The notes: generated by a model from the letters alone, not told the origin. DNA of 64,000 nucleotides from UBA4615 sp964399635 (GCA_964399635.1 CAYNRU010000044.1:1-64000), one strand, 5' to 3'; shown: positions 8,415 through 16,692, numbered from the stretch's first letter. A program made the numbers and translations.

Positions 8415-8528
8415 CGATGCGACCGTCATCTGCAACAGCACCTGGCCGGGGCGGGGCACCGTGTCGGGGCGGTTCGCGACCGACAGAGGGTCGATTGCCC
8501 AGCTGTCTTGTATTTGAAACACATGCAT
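8415..8528 (-). pseudogene. 5' remnant of a zinc-type alcohol dehydrogenase / quinone oxidoreductase gene
   Basis: Reading leftward from ATG 8528, about 38 codons match the conserved N-terminus of NAD(P)-dependent alcohol dehydrogenases (QIQDSWAIDPL, then RPDTVPRPGQVLLQMTVAS). A good ribosome site (GGAGA, about 8 nt upstream) is still present. The homology stops where the family would continue with LNYRDL; the frame then runs on as arginine-rich nonsense into the antisense of the EamA gene. No catalytic or cofactor domain is found nearby. This looks like a gene deleted from its 3' side. It fills most of the otherwise gene-free stretch 8348-8680. Confidence 0.65.
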
Positions 8529-8680
8529 CGTTGCAGTCTCCGGGTGTGAGCCGCCGTTTGTCGGGCAGTTGATGCTTTATGTCGGGTTTGCGGGCCAAGT
8601 GCCTATGCAGACTCGATTTTTTCACTTCCGCTGGCGTGGCCTTTGTTAGACTCCGCTCCTGTCCGGTGGAGTCCGAGTCG

Positions 8681-9907
8681 ATGAGATCCCTGTTCAAAGG
8701 CGCCCGTCTGCGCGGCATGTTGGCCCTGTGTGCAGGCGCCCTGGCCCTCCACCTGCCCCTCCAGGCCTTCGCCGCCGATCGCGGCGCGGGCAAGCCCGGC
8801 GCGGGCAAATCCAGTGCGGGCAAATCCAGCGCGGGCAAATCCAGCGCGGGCAAGGTCGCCGAGCCCCGCCCCGTGGCACGCGCCACCGCCGCAGCCTCGC
8901 CCAAGCGCACGGTCGCCACGCCCAAGCGCGCCGACGCCACCGTGGCCCGTCCAGGCGCGTCGGCCGCGGCTTCGTCGCGGGCGTCGCGGGCGTCACGAGC
9001 CGGCCTGATGCAGGTCGCCGGCACCCCGTCGCGCGGCGCGCGCATGGTCAAGGCATCTTTCGCGCCCCGGTCGGTCGAGCCGACCCGGCTGTCCATCGGC
9101 CAGGCGATCGGCCTGCACATGGTCGACGATCCCCTCGACCTGCGCTCGTCGGTCGCGATGGTCATCGACCAGCAGTCGGGCGAGACGCTCTACCAGAAGA
9201 ACGCCGACGCGGTCCTGCCGATCGCGTCCATCACCAAGATCATGACCGCGATGGTCGTGCTCGACTCCGGCGCGTCGATGTCGGACATGCTCGAAGTCAC
9301 CGAGGCCGACCGCGACCTCGAACGCCACAGCCGCTCGCGCCTGCCGATCGGCTCCCGCCTGTCGCGCGGGGAGTTGATGCAACTCTCGCTGATGTCCTCC
9401 GAGAACCGCGCCGCCAACGTGCTGGGTCGGCATCATCGCGGCGGCCTCGCCGCCTTCGTCGAGGCGATGAACAGCAAGGCGCAGGCGATCGGCATGTCGG
9501 ACAGCCGGTTCGCCGAGCCGACCGGACTGTCCAGCAGCAACGTCTCCAATGCGCGCGACTTGTCCCGGATGGTCCGCGCCGCGCATGCCTACCCGATGAT
9601 CCGCCAGTACTCGACCGCGACCGACCTGTCGGTCGACACCGGCTACCGGCAGGTGAGCTTTCGCAGCACGAACCGGCTGATCGACGATCCCGACTGGGAT
9701 ATCGGCCTCCAGAAGACCGGCTACATTTCCGAGGCCGGCAAATGCCTGGTGATGCAGGCTCGCATCGACGGCCGCCAGATCATCATCGTGCTGCTCGACG
9801 CCACCGCGACCCAGTTCCGCTTCGCCGATGCGCAGCGATTGCGCCGCTGGATCGCCGAGCGCCCTCGCATCGACACCACCGTCACCCGGCTCGACACCCG
9901 CTCCTGA
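8681..9907 (+). CDS. pbpG: D-alanyl-D-alanine endopeptidase, PBP7 type
   Basis: 408-residue low-molecular-weight penicillin-binding protein (peptidase S11) that cleaves D-Ala-mDAP cross-links in peptidoglycan in the periplasm. A signal peptide (to LQAFAAD) is followed by a low-complexity linker with five AGKSS-type units (bases 8786-8860) and then the catalytic domain: SITK (S183, K186), SEN (S240) and KTG (K345). ATG 8681 was chosen over the in-frame ATG 8579 because the signal peptide starts there and GGTGGAG lies upstream. The approximately 120-residue linker before the enzyme domain is long for the family. Confidence 0.9.
   Translation: MRSLFKGARLRGMLALCAGALALHLPLQAFAADRGAGKPGAGKSSAGKSSAGKSSAGKVAEPRPVARATAAASPKRTVATPKRADATVARPGASAAASSRASRASRAGLMQVAGTPSRGARMVKASFAPRSVEPTRLSIGQAIGLHMVDDPLDLRSSVAMVIDQQSGETLYQKNADAVLPIASITKIMTAMVVLDSGASMSDMLEVTEADRDLERHSRSRLPIGSRLSRGELMQLSLMSSENRAANVLGRHHRGGLAAFVEAMNSKAQAIGMSDSRFAEPTGLSSSNVSNARDLSRMVRAAHAYPMIRQYSTATDLSVDTGYRQVSFRSTNRLIDDPDWDIGLQKTGYISEAGKCLVMQARIDGRQIIIVLLDATATQFRFADAQRLRRWIAERPRIDTTVTRLDTRS
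8786..8860 (+). repeat. five 15-bp tandem repeats in pbpG linker
   Basis: Units of GCGGGCAAATCCAGC start at 8786, 8801, 8816, 8831 and 8846; the middle three are nearly identical and the outer two diverged. They encode AGKSS repeats between the signal peptide and the peptidase domain, so copy number can change without a frameshift. Confidence 0.85.
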
Positions 9908-9914
9908 GCGGTGG

Positions 9915-9937
9915 GCGGGCGCGGGCGCCGCGCCCGC
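9915..9937. terminator. GC hairpin between convergent pbpG and iclR-type gene (no U tract)
   Basis: GCGGGCGC and GCGCCCGC form an 8-bp stem with a 7-nt loop in the 61-nt gap between two convergent genes. No T run follows on either strand, so it is only a candidate bidirectional terminator. Confidence 0.35.
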
Positions 9938-9968
9938 GGGCTGCCCGGCCAGCGGCCGGCTCGAGGGC

Positions 9969-10769
9969 TCAGTCGCTGGCGTCGAACCCCATCGAGGTCG
10001 AGATCTGAGCGGCCGTGCGGGTGAGCAGTTCGATCCAGTCGTCCTGCAGGAAATCGGACGGCGCCGAGATGGACAGCCCGGCAACCAGCTTGCCGAGGTC
10101 GTCGCGGATCCCGGCGGCGATGCACCGAACCCCCAGCTCCAACTCCTCGTTATCGCGGGCGTAGCCGCGCGCACGGACGAGCGCCAGCTCGCGCTCGAGC
10201 TTGGCCGGCTCGGTGATGCTGTTGCGGGTTTGGCCGGCCAGGCCCGTGCGGGTCGCGTAGGCGCGCACGTTGCGCGGGTCGTCTGCCGCGAGGAACAGCT
10301 TGCCGACCGAGGTCAGGTGCAGCGGCGCGCGCCCGCCGACCGCCCGGACCACCTGCATGCCGCTGCGCTCGGACACCGCCCGCTCGATGTAGACGATCTC
10401 GTCGCCCTGGCGGATCGACAGGTTGACCGGCTGGTGCGTCATCCGGTGCAGCTCGCGCATCGGGCCGAGCGCCGCATCGCGCACGCTGATGCGGGCCTTG
10501 ACCAGATTGCCGAGCTCGAGCAGCCGGATGCCCAGCTGATAGGTGCCCGGCTCGGAGCGGTCGACCAGTCTGGCGGTGACCAGGTCGTTGAGGATCCGGT
10601 GGGCGGTCGAGGGGTGCAGGCCGGTGCGCAGCGACAGCTCCTTGAGGCTCACCGCCTCCGGCTGCTCGGCCAGCGCGTCGAGCAGCGACACCAGCCTGTC
10701 GATGACCTGGATGGCGGTCCGTGAGCTGCTGCCCGGCGTGTCGTCTTCGTCTTCGCGGCGTCGTGCCAT
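9969..10769 (-). CDS. IclR family transcriptional regulator
   Basis: 266 residues. The N-terminal winged helix-turn-helix is clear (SLKELSLRTGLHPSTAHRIL), followed by the IclR effector-binding domain with VRAVGGRAPLHLTSVGK and the C-terminal RARGYARDNEELELGVRCIAA motif. It is divergent from lutAB and likely controls it in response to a small carboxylate such as lactate (inference from position). ATG 10769 has AGGA upstream; ATG 10787 would add six residues. Its own promoter (10825-10853) overlaps a 15-bp palindrome, as expected for autoregulation. Confidence 0.9.
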   Translation of the reverse strand: MARRREDEDDTPGSSSRTAIQVIDRLVSLLDALAEQPEAVSLKELSLRTGLHPSTAHRILNDLVTARLVDRSEPGTYQLGIRLLELGNLVKARISVRDAALGPMRELHRMTHQPVNLSIRQGDEIVYIERAVSERSGMQVVRAVGGRAPLHLTSVGKLFLAADDPRNVRAYATRTGLAGQTRNSITEPAKLERELALVRARGYARDNEELELGVRCIAAGIRDDLGKLVAGLSISAPSDFLQDDWIELLTRTAAQISTSMGFDASD

Positions 10770-10818
10770 CGCGGATCGTTCCTGCATCGGCCTGAAACAG
10801 CCGCTGTATCGTGGATGG

Positions 10819-10833
10819 TGATACGTTATATCA
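10819..10833. promoter_or_regulatory. palindromic operator candidate, TGATA-N5-TATCA
   Basis: Perfect 5+5 inverted repeat (TGATACGTTATATCA) covering the -10 and start site of the iclR-type gene, in the gap shared with lutA. IclR-family proteins commonly bind 15-bp palindromes of this shape. A further GTATC...GATAC dyad (10806-10824) overlaps it. Confidence 0.55.
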
Positions 10834-10853
10834 AGTTGTGAAATGCCTGTCGA
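10825..10853 (-). promoter_or_regulatory. sigma70 promoter of the iclR-type regulator
   Basis: Minus strand TCGACA (10853-10848), 17 bp, TATAAC (10830-10825): five of six matches in each hexamer with optimal spacing. The palindrome at 10819-10833 overlaps the -10. Confidence 0.6.
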
Positions 10854-10934
10854 GGTCGGGCAACCCGCGGGCGCGCGAACGCAGGCGTGCGCGGCCGGGT
10901 TGCGGCGATAATCGGGGGCCAAGGGAGACAACAC

Positions 10935-11771
10935 TTGAGAGTCGGATTCTTCATCACCTGCCTGGTCGACCTGATGCGCCCCGAGATCGCCGAGGCGGCC
11001 GTCGCTCTGCTCGAGTCGGCCGGCTGCAGCGTCGAGGTGCCGATGAGCCAGACCTGCTGCGGCCAGCCCGGCTACAACTCGGGCGACAGCGCGACCGCGC
11101 GCGACCTCGCCCGCAAGTACCTGGATGAGTTCGAGCGCTTCGACTACGTGGTGATGCCCTCGGGCTCCTGCGGCGGCATGGTCCGCCACCACTACCCTGC
11201 GCTGTTCGCCGACGAGCCCGACCTGCGTATCCGCATCGGCGCGCTCGCGGCCCGCACCTGGGAGCTGACCGCCTTCCTGCACGATGTGCTGAAGATCCGC
11301 TCGCTGCCGGGGCGCTTCGAGGGCGACGTGACCTACCACGACTCGTGCGCGGGCCTGCGCGAGCTCGGCGTGCAGGCGCAGCCGCGCGCGCTGCTCGCCC
11401 TGCAGCCCGGCGTGCGCCTGACCGAGATGCAGGACGCGCGCGCCTGCTGTGGCTTCGGCGGCACCTTCGCGATCAAGTACGGGGACATCTCCAGCGCGAT
11501 CGTCGACGAGAAGATCGAGCGGATCCACGCGAGCGGAGCGCCCTGCGTGGTGCTCGGCGACCTCGGCTGCATGCTCAACATCGAGGGCCGGCTGCGCCGT
11601 ACCGGCGACACCACCACGCGCGTGCTTCACGTGGCGCAGGTGCTGGCTGGCGACGCGGTCGCGGCCACGGCCCGGCCGCAGGCGGCGCCCGCGACCGAGC
11701 CCGCGGCCCCGACCCCGATCCCGCCCGGGGCGCCGTCGCCCACGGCGTCTCCCACCTCCGGGGGCATGTGA
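10935..11771 (+). CDS. lutA: lactate utilization protein A (cysteine-rich Fe-S oxidoreductase)
   Basis: 278 residues with two CCG domains, the signature of LutA/YkgE and of glycolate oxidase and heterodisulfide reductase subunits: QTCCGQPGYNSGD with GSCGGMVRHHY in the first, DSCAGLRELG with ACCGFGGTFAIKYG in the second. With LutB it transfers electrons during L-lactate oxidation to pyruvate. The start is TTG 10935, supported by AGGGAGA seven bases upstream and by the family N-terminus (RVGFFITCLVDL). An Ala/Pro-rich tail of about 35 residues is added at the C-terminus. The stop overlaps the lutB start as TGATG. Confidence 0.9.
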   Translation: MRVGFFITCLVDLMRPEIAEAAVALLESAGCSVEVPMSQTCCGQPGYNSGDSATARDLARKYLDEFERFDYVVMPSGSCGGMVRHHYPALFADEPDLRIRIGALAARTWELTAFLHDVLKIRSLPGRFEGDVTYHDSCAGLRELGVQAQPRALLALQPGVRLTEMQDARACCGFGGTFAIKYGDISSAIVDEKIERIHASGAPCVVLGDLGCMLNIEGRLRRTGDTTTRVLHVAQVLAGDAVAATARPQAAPATEPAAPTPIPPGAPSPTASPTSGGM

Positions 11772-13180
11772 TGCAGGTCACCTCGATGCACTTCAAGGCG
11801 CGCAGCGGACAGAAGCTCGCCGACGTCCGCCTGCAGCAGAACCTCAAGATCCTGTCGCAGCGCTGGACCGTCGGGCGCACCAACGCGATCGCCGAGCTCG
11901 ACGACTTCGAGGGCACGCGCGACGAGGCGGTCGAGCGGCGTAACCGTACCCTCGCCAACCTGGACGTCTGGCTCGAGCGCTTCGAGAAGGAGGCGACCGC
12001 CCGTGGCGCCACGGTGCTGTGGGCCGAGACGCCCGAGGACGCCTCCAGGCTCGTCGTCGAGATCGCCAGGCGCCACGAGGTCGCCAAGGTCACCAAGTCG
12101 AAGTCGATGGTCTCGGAGGAGATGGCCCTCAACCGCCACCTCGAGGCGGCGGGCGTCAAGGTCGTGGAGACCGATCTCGGCGAGTACATCCTCCAGATCA
12201 ATGACAACGAGCCGCCCTCGCACATCGTCGCGCCCGTCGTGCACAAGAGCAAGGACGAGGTCTCCGACTTGTTCGCGCGTGTGCACGGCCGGCCGCGGCT
12301 GACCGACATCCCGCAGATGACCCGCGAGGCCCGCGAGTTCCTGCGGCCGCATTTCCTGTCGGCCGACATGGGCGTGTCGGGCGGCAACTTCCTGATCGCC
12401 GAGACCGGCTCGGTGGCGGTGTTCACCAACGAGGGCAACGAAGGGATGTGCACCGTGCTGCCGCCCAAGGTGCATGTGGTGGTCACCGGCATCGAGAAGG
12501 TGCTGGGCACGCTCGAGGACCTCGCCACCGTGGCGCGGCTGCTGCCGCGCTCGGCCACCGGCCAGTCGATCTCCAACTACTTCTCGCTGCTGACCGGGCC
12601 GCGCGCGCCCGGCGAGCAGGACGGCCCCGAGCACATGTACTTCGTCCTGGTGGACGGCGGGCGCACCGGGCTGCTCGGCGGGGAGTTCCAGGACATGCTG
12701 CGCTGCATCCGCTGCGGTGCCTGCATGAACCATTGCCCGGTCTACCAGAAGATCGGCGGCCACACCTACGGCTGGGTGTACCCGGGGCCGATGGGCTCGG
12801 TGCTCACGCCGTCCTACGTCGGTATCGAGAAGACACTGGACCTGCCGCAGGCGGCCACGCTGTGCGGCGAGTGCCACGTCGTCTGCCCGATGAAGATTCC
12901 GCTGCCCGACCTGCTGCGCAAGCTGCGCGAGAAGCAGCTCGAGCGCGGCCTTCGGCCCTGGACCGAGCGCATGGGCCTGAAGGCGTGGGGCTTCGCCGCG
13001 AAGCGTCCCGGCCTGTACCGCCCACTCGCGCGGATCGGCGCGCGCGTGCTGAAGTGGATGGGCGGCGACACGCACCGCATCCACAGCCTGCCCTTCGGGA
13101 GCGGCTGGACCGCGAGCCGCGACATGCCCGCGCCGAGCGGGGCGACCTTCAAGGAACGCTGGGCGAAGCAGCGGCACTGA
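11771..13180 (+). CDS. lutB: lactate utilization iron-sulfur protein B
   Basis: 469 residues: an N-terminal LUD domain (about 65-295, with ETGSVAVFTNEGNEG), then a ferredoxin-like part with CIRCGACMNHCP (C312, C315, C318, C322) and a second cluster CGECHVVCP (C365, C368, C372), and a DUF3390-type C-terminus. Cytoplasmic or membrane-associated electron-transfer subunit of the LutABC lactate dehydrogenase. Translationally coupled to lutA by a 1-bp overlap. The third subunit gene, lutC, does not follow: bases 13181-13309 hold no recognisable gene and the next gene is on the other strand. Confidence 0.92.
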   Translation: MQVTSMHFKARSGQKLADVRLQQNLKILSQRWTVGRTNAIAELDDFEGTRDEAVERRNRTLANLDVWLERFEKEATARGATVLWAETPEDASRLVVEIARRHEVAKVTKSKSMVSEEMALNRHLEAAGVKVVETDLGEYILQINDNEPPSHIVAPVVHKSKDEVSDLFARVHGRPRLTDIPQMTREAREFLRPHFLSADMGVSGGNFLIAETGSVAVFTNEGNEGMCTVLPPKVHVVVTGIEKVLGTLEDLATVARLLPRSATGQSISNYFSLLTGPRAPGEQDGPEHMYFVLVDGGRTGLLGGEFQDMLRCIRCGACMNHCPVYQKIGGHTYGWVYPGPMGSVLTPSYVGIEKTLDLPQAATLCGECHVVCPMKIPLPDLLRKLREKQLERGLRPWTERMGLKAWGFAAKRPGLYRPLARIGARVLKWMGGDTHRIHSLPFGSGWTASRDMPAPSGATFKERWAKQRH

Positions 13181-13309
13181 ACCGTGCCGAGCGGGCAGGC
13201 GGCCTGCGCGCCGCGCTGCGTCCGGATCTCGATGTGCCCCGCGACCCGCAGGTGGTGCCCGTGCCCGGAGGCCGGGCGGCGACTGCGCGCGGACGACTCG
13301 GGTCGGTCG

Positions 13310-14839
13310 TCAGCCGGTGCCGGCTCCCGCGTGGCGCGCCTGGCGCTCGGGCCCCGTGCGGGTCGTGCGCGGCCCGCCCGCCAGCCCGCGCGCCATGAAT
13401 GCCGGCCGGCCGCGCGCGCCGCTCTTGGCGTAGTCGGCGGCGAGCAGCGCGGTGGCGGCAGGTAGCGCGCAGCCGCCCGCCTCCACCAGCCAGCGCAGCA
13501 GCCACTCGGCCTGTGCCTCGAGCGCCAGCCGGTGGGTCGCTCCGGACCGCGCGTGCAGCCAGTCCGAGAACGCCATGAAGCGGGCGAAGGGCGCATTGCC
13601 CAGCAGCACGGGCAGCGCCCCTGCGAAGCGCCCGGAGTTCGCGTAGAGGTCCCAGTAGCGCGCGAAGCGCGAGAGCCGCGCGACCTCGCCGGCGGGCAGG
13701 GCGTCGGTCGCGAGCACCTCGTAGGGCGCTGTGTCGGCGAAGCGCAGGCCGAAGGCCTCGGTGTGCCGCGCGATCGGCGCGCCGCGCAGCCGCTTGAGGA
13801 TCCCGACCTGGATCTCATGGGGGCGCAGCGCCACCAGCCGGTCGAAGCCCGCCCCGAAGCTCTCCAGGCTCTCGCCCGGCAGCCCCGCGATCAGGTCCAC
13901 GTGCAGGTGCGCGAGCGAGTGCTCGCGCAGCCAGCGCAGGTTCGCCTCGGCGCGCGCGTCGTCCTGGCGGCGGCTGATCCTCGCCTGGACCTCGGGGTTC
14001 CAGGTCTGGATGCCGATCTCGAACTGCAGCGCGCCCGCCGGGAAGCGCACGATCGCCTCCTTCAGCGCATCGGGCAGGTGGTCGGGCACCAGTTCGAAAT
14101 GCGCGAACAGCGGGTCGTCCGGCGCGGCCTCGAGGCGCGCGAGGAAGAAGTCCAGGATCGCGCGGCCGGTCGCGGCCTTCAGGTTGAAGGTGCGGTCCAC
14201 GAAGCGGAAGCGCCGCGTGCCGCGCGCGTGCAGGTCGGCCAGCGCGGCGAGCACCCGCGGCAGCTCGAAGGGCCATGCCGTCCTGTCGAGCGCCGACAGG
14301 CAGAACTCGCACTTGAACGGACAGCCGCGCGACGCCTCGACGTAGAGGTTGCGGTGCGCGATATCGGTGTCGGTGTAGTGGGCATAGGGCAGGGCGAGCG
14401 CCGCCAGCTCGGGCTCGACGCCCGCGATCACCCGCGACAGCGGGCGTGGTCCGTCCAGCAGCTGGCGCGCCAGCGTGGCGAAGCTCAGGTCGCCGGGCCC
14501 GGTGATCACGTGGTCGGCGAGGCGCACGATCTCCTGCGCACCGGTCTCGTGGCTGACCTCGGGCCCGCCCAGCACGAGCTTCACCGTCGGCGCCCGCTCG
14601 CGCAGGCGACGCAACAGCGCCGTGGTGCGCGTCACGTTCCAGATATAGACGCCCAGCCCGATCACCCGCGGCGCGCCCGCCAGCAGCCGCTCCAGCACCT
14701 CGTCGAGCGGCGTGGCGGTCGTGAACTCCTCGATGCGCGCGCGCGGCTGCAGCGCGCCGAGGTTGGCGTAGAGATAGCGAAGGCCGAGGGACGCATGCGA
14801 CCAGCGGGCGTTGAGCGTGGCGAGCACGATGTCCGTCAT
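13310..14839 (-). CDS. B12-binding domain radical SAM protein (DUF4080 family)
   Basis: 509 residues. The N-terminal part resembles the cobalamin-binding domain (MTDIVLATLNARWSHASLG, with LGLGVYIWNVT), followed by the radical SAM core with the cluster motif GCPFKCEFC (C173, C177, C180) and a C-terminal DUF4080 region. The cluster and S-adenosylmethionine would generate a 5'-deoxyadenosyl radical; the substrate is unknown. It is divergent from the nitrile hydratase operon across 97 bp. Whether the two are linked is not shown by sequence. Confidence 0.9.
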   Translation of the reverse strand: MTDIVLATLNARWSHASLGLRYLYANLGALQPRARIEEFTTATPLDEVLERLLAGAPRVIGLGVYIWNVTRTTALLRRLRERAPTVKLVLGGPEVSHETGAQEIVRLADHVITGPGDLSFATLARQLLDGPRPLSRVIAGVEPELAALALPYAHYTDTDIAHRNLYVEASRGCPFKCEFCLSALDRTAWPFELPRVLAALADLHARGTRRFRFVDRTFNLKAATGRAILDFFLARLEAAPDDPLFAHFELVPDHLPDALKEAIVRFPAGALQFEIGIQTWNPEVQARISRRQDDARAEANLRWLREHSLAHLHVDLIAGLPGESLESFGAGFDRLVALRPHEIQVGILKRLRGAPIARHTEAFGLRFADTAPYEVLATDALPAGEVARLSRFARYWDLYANSGRFAGALPVLLGNAPFARFMAFSDWLHARSGATHRLALEAQAEWLLRWLVEAGGCALPAATALLAADYAKSGARGRPAFMARGLAGGPRTTRTGPERQARHAGAGTG

Positions 14840-14936
14840 CCGCGGATTCTATGCGCTGGGCGGCCCGCGCCGCGCCGGCGGTGGTTGCCGCGGAAGGCGT
14901 CGCCTGCGAAGATCGGTGCCAACCGGGGAGGACGAG

Positions 14937-15578
14937 TTGTCGGGTGACCATACGCATGCGGACGTGCCGTCGGAGATGGAGTTGCGCGTGCGCGCGCTCG
15001 AGACCCTGCTCGTCGCCAAGGGCTACGTGGAGCCGGCCGCGCTCGACGTGCTGATCGAGACCTACGAGCACCGGATCGGCCCGCGCAACGGCGCGCGCGT
15101 GGTGGCGCGCGCCTGGGTCGACGCGGACTACCGGGCCCGGCTGCGGGCCGACGCCACCGCCGCGATCGCCGAGCTCGGATACGGCGGGCGCCAGGGCGAG
15201 CACATGGTCGCGCTCTTCAACGGCCCGGACGTCCACCACCTCGTGGTCTGCACGCTGTGCTCCTGCTATCCGTGGCCGGTGCTCGGTCTGCCGCCCGTCT
15301 GGTACAAGTCCGCGCCGTATCGCGCGCGCGCGGTCGTGGACCCGCGCGGCGTGCTCGCCGACTTCGGCGTCGCGCTGCCGGCCGGCACCGCGCTCGAGGT
15401 GCACGACTCCACCGCGGAGCTGCGCTACCTGGTCGTGCCGCAGCGGCCCGCGGGCACCGAGGGCTGGAGTGAGGAGCGGCTGGCGTCGCTGGTGACGCGC
15501 GACGCGATGATCGGCACCGGCCTCGCGCTCGACCCGGCCGCCGCAGGCGGCGCCCCGGCGTCCGGGAGCGGCGGGTGA
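14937..15578 (+). CDS. nthA: nitrile hydratase alpha subunit, cobalt type
   Basis: 213 residues. The metal-binding claw VCTLCSCYPW (C105, C108, S109, C110) has Thr after the first Cys, the hallmark of non-corrin cobalt enzymes rather than iron enzymes (Ser). WYKSAPYRARAV and the N-terminal RALETLLVAKGYV also match the family. The enzyme hydrates nitriles to amides. The start is TTG 14937 with a very good ribosome site (GGGGAGGA); no ATG or GTG fits the family N-terminus better. The stop overlaps the beta-subunit start as GTGA. Confidence 0.93.
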   Translation: MSGDHTHADVPSEMELRVRALETLLVAKGYVEPAALDVLIETYEHRIGPRNGARVVARAWVDADYRARLRADATAAIAELGYGGRQGEHMVALFNGPDVHHLVVCTLCSCYPWPVLGLPPVWYKSAPYRARAVVDPRGVLADFGVALPAGTALEVHDSTAELRYLVVPQRPAGTEGWSEERLASLVTRDAMIGTGLALDPAAAGGAPASGSGG

Positions 15579-16249
15579 ACGGCCCGCAGGACCTGGGCGG
15601 GCAGCACGGCTTCGGGCCGGTGCGCCCCGAGGCGGACGAGCCGCTGTTCCACGACGCCTGGGAGCGGCGGGCGCTGGCCCTCACCGTCGCGATGGGCGCC
15701 AGCGGTGCCTGGAACCTCGACGCGGCGCGCCATGCGCGCGAGTCGATGCCGCCCGCGCAGTACCTGTCGAGCGGCTACTACACGATCTGGATCGACGCGC
15801 TCGAGCGCCTCATGCTCGAGCGCGGCCTGGTGTCCGCGGCCGAGCTCGCCGACGGCCGCCCGCGCGAGGCGTCCCGGCCGCTGGCGCGCCGGCTCGACGC
15901 CGCCTCGGTACCCGCGGCGCTGGCCGCCGGCTCGCCGACCCTGCGCCCGGCTGGCGCCCCCGCGCGGTTCGCGCCCGGCGACGCGGTGCGCGCGCGCCGC
16001 ATGAACCCCGAGTCCCACACCCGGCTGCCGCGCTACCTGCGCGGCTGCGTCGGCACCGTGGTCGCCCTGCACGGCGCGCACGTCTTTCCCGACACCCATG
16101 CACGCGGCGAGGGCGAGCAGCCCTGCTGGCTCTACACGGTGCGCTTCGATGCGCACGCGCTGTGGGGGCCCGACACCACCGCGTCGAGCGTCAGTGTCGA
16201 CTGCTGGGAACCCTATCTCGAGCCGTTGGCGGCAGGCGGGCGCCCGTGA
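15575..16249 (+). CDS. nthB: nitrile hydratase beta subunit
   Basis: 224 residues matching the beta subunit end to end: NGPQDLGGQHGFGPV at the start, YYTIWIDALERLMLERGLV in the helical part, and the C-terminal SH3-like barrel with HTRLPRYLRGCVGTV, HVFPDTHA and CWEPYLEP. It pairs with the alpha subunit to complete the active site. GTG start overlapping the alpha stop by 4 nt; its own stop overlaps the accessory gene in the same way, so the three genes are translationally coupled. Confidence 0.93.
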   Translation: MNGPQDLGGQHGFGPVRPEADEPLFHDAWERRALALTVAMGASGAWNLDAARHARESMPPAQYLSSGYYTIWIDALERLMLERGLVSAAELADGRPREASRPLARRLDAASVPAALAAGSPTLRPAGAPARFAPGDAVRARRMNPESHTRLPRYLRGCVGTVVALHGAHVFPDTHARGEGEQPCWLYTVRFDAHALWGPDTTASSVSVDCWEPYLEPLAAGGRP

Positions 16250-16692
16250 GCGGCGGCAGCGGGCCGCACGCTGGCGACCCGGGCGCTGACGCGCCGGCGC
16301 GAGCGGCCACCCCCGAGCCGCCGGCCGGCCAGGCGGACCTGCCGTGCGACGCACAGGGTGCGGTCTTCGCGCAGCCGTGGCAGGCCCAGGCCTTCGCGAT
16401 GACGCTGCGCCTGCACGAGCGCGGCCTGTTCACCTGGGCGGAGTGGGCGCAGCGCCTCTCGGGCACGATCCGCGACGCACAGGCGCGTGGCGACCCCGAT
16501 CTCGGCGACACCTACTACGAGCACTGGGTGCGGGCGCTGGAGCGTCTGCTGGTCGACAAGGGCGTGGCGGCGCCCCTCGCACTCGCCGGGCTGCGCCAGG
16601 CCTGGCGCACGGCGGCCGAGGCGACGCCGCAGGGCGAGCCGATCCGGCTCAATGCCGCGGCGCGGCGGCTGGGCGGGGTCGGTCAGGAGTGA
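16246..16692 (+). CDS. nitrile hydratase accessory protein
   Basis: 148 residues. After a variable Pro/Ala-rich N-terminus come LPCDAQGAVFAQPWQAQAFA and HERGLFTWAEWAQRLS...YYEHWVRALERLL, the pattern of the NHase accessory family, which resembles the N-terminal domain of the beta subunit and helps insert or oxidise the metal site. GTG start overlaps the beta-subunit stop (GTGA). Its 3' end overlaps the 3' end of convergent pyrD by 44 bp. No cobalt transporter gene lies next to it. Confidence 0.88.
   Translation: MSGGSGPHAGDPGADAPARAATPEPPAGQADLPCDAQGAVFAQPWQAQAFAMTLRLHERGLFTWAEWAQRLSGTIRDAQARGDPDLGDTYYEHWVRALERLLVDKGVAAPLALAGLRQAWRTAAEATPQGEPIRLNAAARRLGGVGQE

Noticed and set aside
8579..8680. 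Upstream ATG start for pbpG
   Set aside because: The extra 34 residues do not look like a signal peptide, whereas ATG 8681 is followed by one and has a ribosome site.
13181..13309. Possible lutC remnant after lutB
   Set aside because: All three forward frames were read; none resembles a LUD domain, so no remnant can be claimed.
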